This document shows, in pieces, positions 13,882 through 14,523 of a stretch of DNA of 14,523 nt. The stretch spans positions 1-14,523 of the forward strand of contig CAJGDL010000036.1 in NCBI GenBank assembly GCA_904502075.1, written 5' to 3'. Position 1 is the stretch's first letter, and every line of letters begins with the position of its first letter. The notes beneath the pieces are model-generated. The model was not told the origin of the DNA and did no database searches. It saw nothing but the letters and a program-made list of their open reading frames with translations. Both the position numbers and the translations under genes were made by a program. The stretch is from an uncultured Alistipes sp. GTDB taxonomy: Bacteria > Bacteroidota > Bacteroidia > Bacteroidales > Rikenellaceae.

Positions 13882-13902
13882 ATTAGGAATTAGGAATTAT
13901 TG
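13882..13902. repeat. Heptamer tract 7
   Basis: Three phased 7-bp units on the plus strand (ATTAGGA, ATTAGGA, ATTATTG) lie directly upstream, in the minus-strand sense, of the LysE-family promoter. Confidence 0.55.
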
Positions 13903-13916
13903 TTGGTGTAATATTT

Positions 13917-13936
13917 TGTTTCCCTTTTTGGGGAGC
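13917..13936. repeat. TGTTTCCC...GGGGA hairpin element, copy 2
   Basis: Twenty bases matching the element at 7230-7249 at 17 positions; the arms TCCC/GGGA can pair around a T-rich loop. Confidence 0.35.
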
Positions 13937-14029
13937 TTCGCGCTTCATTCTGCCCTCTCCGCCTCTCTCCGCCACCCGTTTTCCTCGGTTTTTTCGCCCA
14001 TTCCGGCCCTCGTCCATCCCGACCGTCCG

Positions 14030-14107
14030 AAAAAAATCTTACAAGCGACCGAAAATGGGGTCTGATTTTCAGTGGGTTGCGAGTCGAGGATCAAAAAAAA
14101 TCTTACA
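14030..14107. repeat. Pair of direct repeats AAAAAAATCTTACA
   Basis: Two identical 14-bp copies at 14030-14043 and 14094-14107, 64 bp apart (about six helical turns), lie some 50-125 bp upstream of the -7 box of the plus-strand gene. They could be regulator sites; this is inferred from position only. Confidence 0.5.
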
Positions 14108-14155
14108 GAGCCCCCGTTGGCGGTGTGGGGACGAGGTTATTTGGTCGAAAATGTG

Positions 14156-14163
14156 TAAATTTG
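14156..14163 (+). promoter_or_regulatory. Promoter of the TPR-type gene, -7 box TAAATTTG
   Basis: TAAATTTG matches TAnnTTTG in full, 63 bp before the ATG at 14227. No -33 TTTG is found at 19-21 bp spacing. Confidence 0.5.
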
Positions 14164-14226
14164 CCATGGCGGCCCTCCGAAAAGTCCCGTTTTAGGGGTG
14201 GAAGCCTTGCAATTTTCGTCAAAAAT

Positions 14227-14523
14227 ATGAATAAAAAACGGCAATATCTTTATGGCGGACTCCTCCTGTTGTTGCTCCTTGTGGGCGGCGGCCGGTGGCT
14301 GTCCGCTCTCCTTACCGAGCGCGAACTGCTGCGGGTCGAGGCCTTGAGCGAAGAGGAGCCCGAGCAGGCGCTGCAATCTCTTGAGGAACTCTCGCCCCGC
14401 TTGTGGTGGTCTGCGGAGCACCGTGCACGCCGGGCCTTGCTCTACAGTCGGGCGTTGGATCGCAACTACATTGACCTGGAGAGCGACTCGCTGATCCGTC
14501 CGGCGGTGGAGTACTATCGCATC
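14227..14523 (+). CDS. TPR-type membrane protein, N-terminal part only
   Basis: The only plus-strand gene begins at ATG 14227 and is open to the right edge (99 residues). It has a short basic start (MNKKRQYLYG), one hydrophobic segment at about 9-22 and then a helical region. The stretch ALLYSRALDRNYIDLESDSL (70-89), continuing to AVEYYRI, closely resembles the first repeat of Bacteroidetes proteins that pair a tetratricopeptide region with a C-terminal signalling or DNA-binding domain. The hydrophobic segment could be a signal peptide or an anchor; no lipobox Cys is seen. The C-terminal domain, which would decide whether it is a regulator, lies outside the window. Its own -7 box lies at 14156-14163. 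Confidence 0.7.
   Translation, partial: MNKKRQYLYGGLLLLLLLVGGGRWLSALLTERELLRVEALSEEEPEQALQSLEELSPRLWWSAEHRARRALLYSRALDRNYIDLESDSLIRPAVEYYRI

Larger units (their letters stand above)
13843..14226. other. Divergent 384-bp intergenic region
   Basis: This stretch separates the minus-strand LysE-family gene from the plus-strand TPR-type gene. It holds a -7 box for each gene (13867-13874 minus, 14156-14163 plus), a short heptamer tract (13882-13902), a copy of the TGTTTCCC hairpin element (13917-13936), a pyrimidine-rich plus strand from about 13917 to 14028 and a pair of 14-bp direct repeats (14030-14043 and 14094-14107). I see no convincing coding frame or structured RNA gene. Confidence 0.7.

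Noticed and set aside
1..14523. Defence system, prophage, insertion sequence or integrative element
   Set aside because: No transposase, integrase, phage, restriction or toxin-antitoxin gene is present; gene content is housekeeping and envelope, with even composition.

Overview
The window looks like the chromosome of a Bacteroidales bacterium, most likely Alistipes or another Rikenellaceae. Coding DNA is GC-rich and gene spacers are AT-rich. Several genes are preceded by the Bacteroidetes -7 box TAnnTTTG and none by a clear Shine-Dalgarno sequence. The protein families (DUF4271, a Bacteroidetes-type UroS/HemD-like protein, an OmpP1/FadL-type porin, a histidine kinase with HQLGTPTSS in its H-box) fit the same phylum. 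Genus is inferred from style and family resemblance only.

Layout. All genes but the last lie on the minus strand, so transcription runs right to left. From the right: a divergent 384-bp spacer separates a plus-strand TPR-type membrane protein gene (cut by the right edge) from a long minus-strand series. That series is a LysE-family exporter, cmk (overlapping by 11 bp), ispH, a small unknown membrane protein, a C-terminal processing protease (S41), an orphan sensor histidine kinase and a DUF4271 membrane protein (stop and start share one base). A second group follows: hemD-like, rnpA and yidD. Next is a self-contained two-gene unit with its own promoter (5454-5461) and a strong terminator (2291-2326): an unusual aromatic-rich, NYR-repeat lipoprotein followed by an OmpP1/FadL-like outer-membrane protein. 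Last comes a proS-purC unit with a clear promoter; purC runs off the left edge.

Most genes are housekeeping: nucleotide supply (cmk, purC), isoprenoid precursors (ispH), prolyl-tRNA charging (proS) and tRNA 5' maturation (rnpA). The rest concern the envelope: membrane insertion (yidD), periplasmic proteolysis, sensing, export and outer-membrane transport.

I did not find a defence system, mobile element, CRISPR array or RNA gene. The most unusual structure is non-coding. Seven spacers contain AT-rich tracts built from phased 7-bp units around ATTCACA/ATTCAAA, and two widely separated promoters (proS and the LysE-family gene) share a 27-bp block with one mismatch that joins the -7 box to such a tract. 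The other notable items are the low-complexity lipoprotein and porin pair, and two genes (hemD-like, yidD) without a usable ATG at the expected start.
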